From assembly GCA_034401795.1 (NCBI GenBank), contig CM067360.1, positions 49,686,573 to 49,750,572 on the forward strand: a stretch of DNA of 64,000 bases, in the 5' to 3' direction. Of this stretch, positions 62,908-64,000 are shown piece by piece; the first letter of the stretch is position 1; each line of letters starts with the position of its first letter. The position numbers and the translations under genes are program-made. Source of the stretch: Chaetoderma sp. LZ-2023a (taxonomy: Eukaryota > Mollusca > Caudofoveata > Chaetodermatida > Chaetodermatidae). The notes under the pieces were generated by a model that was not told the DNA's origin, did no database searches, and saw only the letters and a list, made by a program, of their open reading frames with translations.

Positions 62908-63446
62908 TTGTTGGTGTGCTTCTGCTTCTTTATGAATGGGAAGACATCGTACCGGTTGTCGTACGGCCGATTATTGCCTGTATCGATGGAGTGTCGCACG
63001 AGATGAGTCTCTTCAAGATCCATATCTCGTTTTTGTGATTGCAGTAATCCAACAGTGGCACACAGATATAAATCGTGTAGATGTTCGGGTAAATCATCAG
63101 TCAGCGGTGGTGTTGTGTCAGAAAGTGCAGGTGTTTCCAGTGAAATTATGTCCACTAAATGGCCGCAGCGTACTCCTGGTTCCAGGGTGATGGGATCTGC
63201 GGTACCATTGAACACTCTAAACGGTATCTTCCCTTTATCAGTGGTGTCCACTATTATGCGGGGACTTGCACATTGTGAGGCGATCATGTAATCAGGGTCG
63301 GGTTACAGCATGGCGATGTGTGTGTTGCTTCCTAACTGTGGTGCAGTGGTCCATAGGATCCGTTCCTGTCCCGGCTCAACCATGGCAGTATTTGATAGTA
63401 TTACTGCACACGTATCGCATAATGACGATGCTGGGCCGAGAGGTAT
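62908..63446 (-). pseudogene. Protease-RT linker, copy E
   Basis: Conserved with C and B: YMIASQCASPRIIVDTT-type sequence, FRVFNGTADPITLEPGVRCG, DLPEHLHDLYLCATVGLLQS. One part is open at 63287-62904; the rest toward protease is frameshifted. Confidence 0.7.
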
Positions 63447-63910
63447 TCATCGGCTGTGTATGTCGAGTTCCTGTTGTCTGCAGTGTATGATGGCTTCGCG
63501 GGCACTGAGAAAATCAGAGCCAAGTATGGAGTCGTTATGTATGGAGGCGATGACAACTCTCTGAATGAATTGCATTTCCTCTATTTGGATGACTAAATTA
63601 ACCACACTGGCCACGGGTACATCTGCTCCCGTAGCCATCTGTAGGTAAATATTTTTAGGCTTAAGGGGGTGGGGCTTTTTATGAGGCGGGATGCTCTCAT
63701 ACAAGTGCTGGTTAAAAACTGTAATAGAAGCTCCGGTGTCGACGGTGGCGCTTGTAGAAACGCCTCTAAACAGACATGCACATTTGTAGATTACCTTTCG
63801 ATGAACCTGAGGAAGAGTTTCCAATGATGCTGTCCATGATAATGGCATTGGAGCAGCATCACTCTGTATATATTCCGACTGTTTCCGTATTGCTTCTCAT
63901 AATGTTGCAG
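63447..63910 (-). CDS. Aspartic protease, copy E
   Basis: Retropepsin-like fold: CLFRGVSTSATVDTGASITV carries the active-site DTG, then FNQHLYESIPPHKK, LQMATGADVPVASVVNLVIQ (flap side) and LGSDFLSAREAIIHC. It is preceded in frame by EAIRKQSEYIQSDAAPMPLS. This would cleave Gag-Pol. It is the only copy in the window with an intact DTGAS motif. The region from 63911 to the window end is the Pro-rich linker after gag. Confidence 0.85.
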
Positions 63911-64000
63911 GTGGCTGAGTGAGTCCGTCGTCTCTGCTGGGGTGTAGGCTGCGGTGAAGACGGAGCTGGGGTTAGCAATGGTGGTGGTGTTGTTGTCGTT

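Larger units (their letters stand above)
51419..64000 (-). mobile_element. Giant LTR retroelement, copy E (inverted, runs off the window)
   Basis: On the minus strand: protease, RT, RNase H, integrase, unknown ORF, accessory ORF, polypurine tract, complete 3' LTR. The LTR end (CTACA) is exactly at 51419, abutting copy C's LTR, so E inserted into C. Gag and the 5' LTR must lie beyond 64000. E is closely related to C but keeps segments that C has lost. Confidence 0.88.

Overview
This is repeat-dense animal DNA. Transposable elements fill most of it and I found no convincing host gene. The mix (a DIRS-type tyrosine-recombinase retroelement, a Tc1 transposon, CR1/L2-like LINEs, a hAT-type MITE and large Ty3/Gypsy-like LTR elements, with long microsatellites and foldback repeats) suits a marine invertebrate. 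I cannot name the species from sequence alone.

Layout. 1-8033: a DIRS-like element on the minus strand (right inverted repeat, recombinase, RNase H, RT, gag, left inverted repeat), with a second 5' DIRS fragment directly outside it. 8034-11430: no recognisable gene. 11432-17694: a LINE on the minus strand, split by a solo LTR (11938-15877) that itself carries a hAT-type MITE with an 8-bp target duplication. 17695-23500: non-coding, with a foldback repeat family. 23500-26704: a microsatellite and a ~340-bp tandem repeat array, interrupted by a Tc1 element with perfect 24-bp inverted repeats. 26705-64000: three copies of one giant LTR retroelement family. Copy B (26705-36855, +) is old and truncated. 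Copy C (36856-51418, +) is deleted in several places. Copy E (51419 to beyond 64000, -) has inserted, inverted, into the 3' LTR of C.

The giant LTR family is the most interesting content. Its LTRs are ~3.5 kb, start TGTAG, end CTACA, and give 4-bp target duplications. The primer-binding site looks like the 3' end of tRNA-Lys. An ORF that appears to be the start of gag opens inside the LTR and in copy C runs on through the primer-binding site. Downstream of gag-protease-RT-RNase H-integrase lie an unidentified ~220-aa ORF and then an accessory ORF with two adjacent C2H2 zinc fingers and a long Ser/Thr/Pro-rich tail. The accessory ORF has its own CRE-TATA promoter-like module, resembling the one in the LTR, and its own poly(A) signal. 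It therefore looks like a separate transcription unit carried by the retroelement. Every copy in the window is damaged, but the damage differs between copies, so comparing them shows the ancestral layout.
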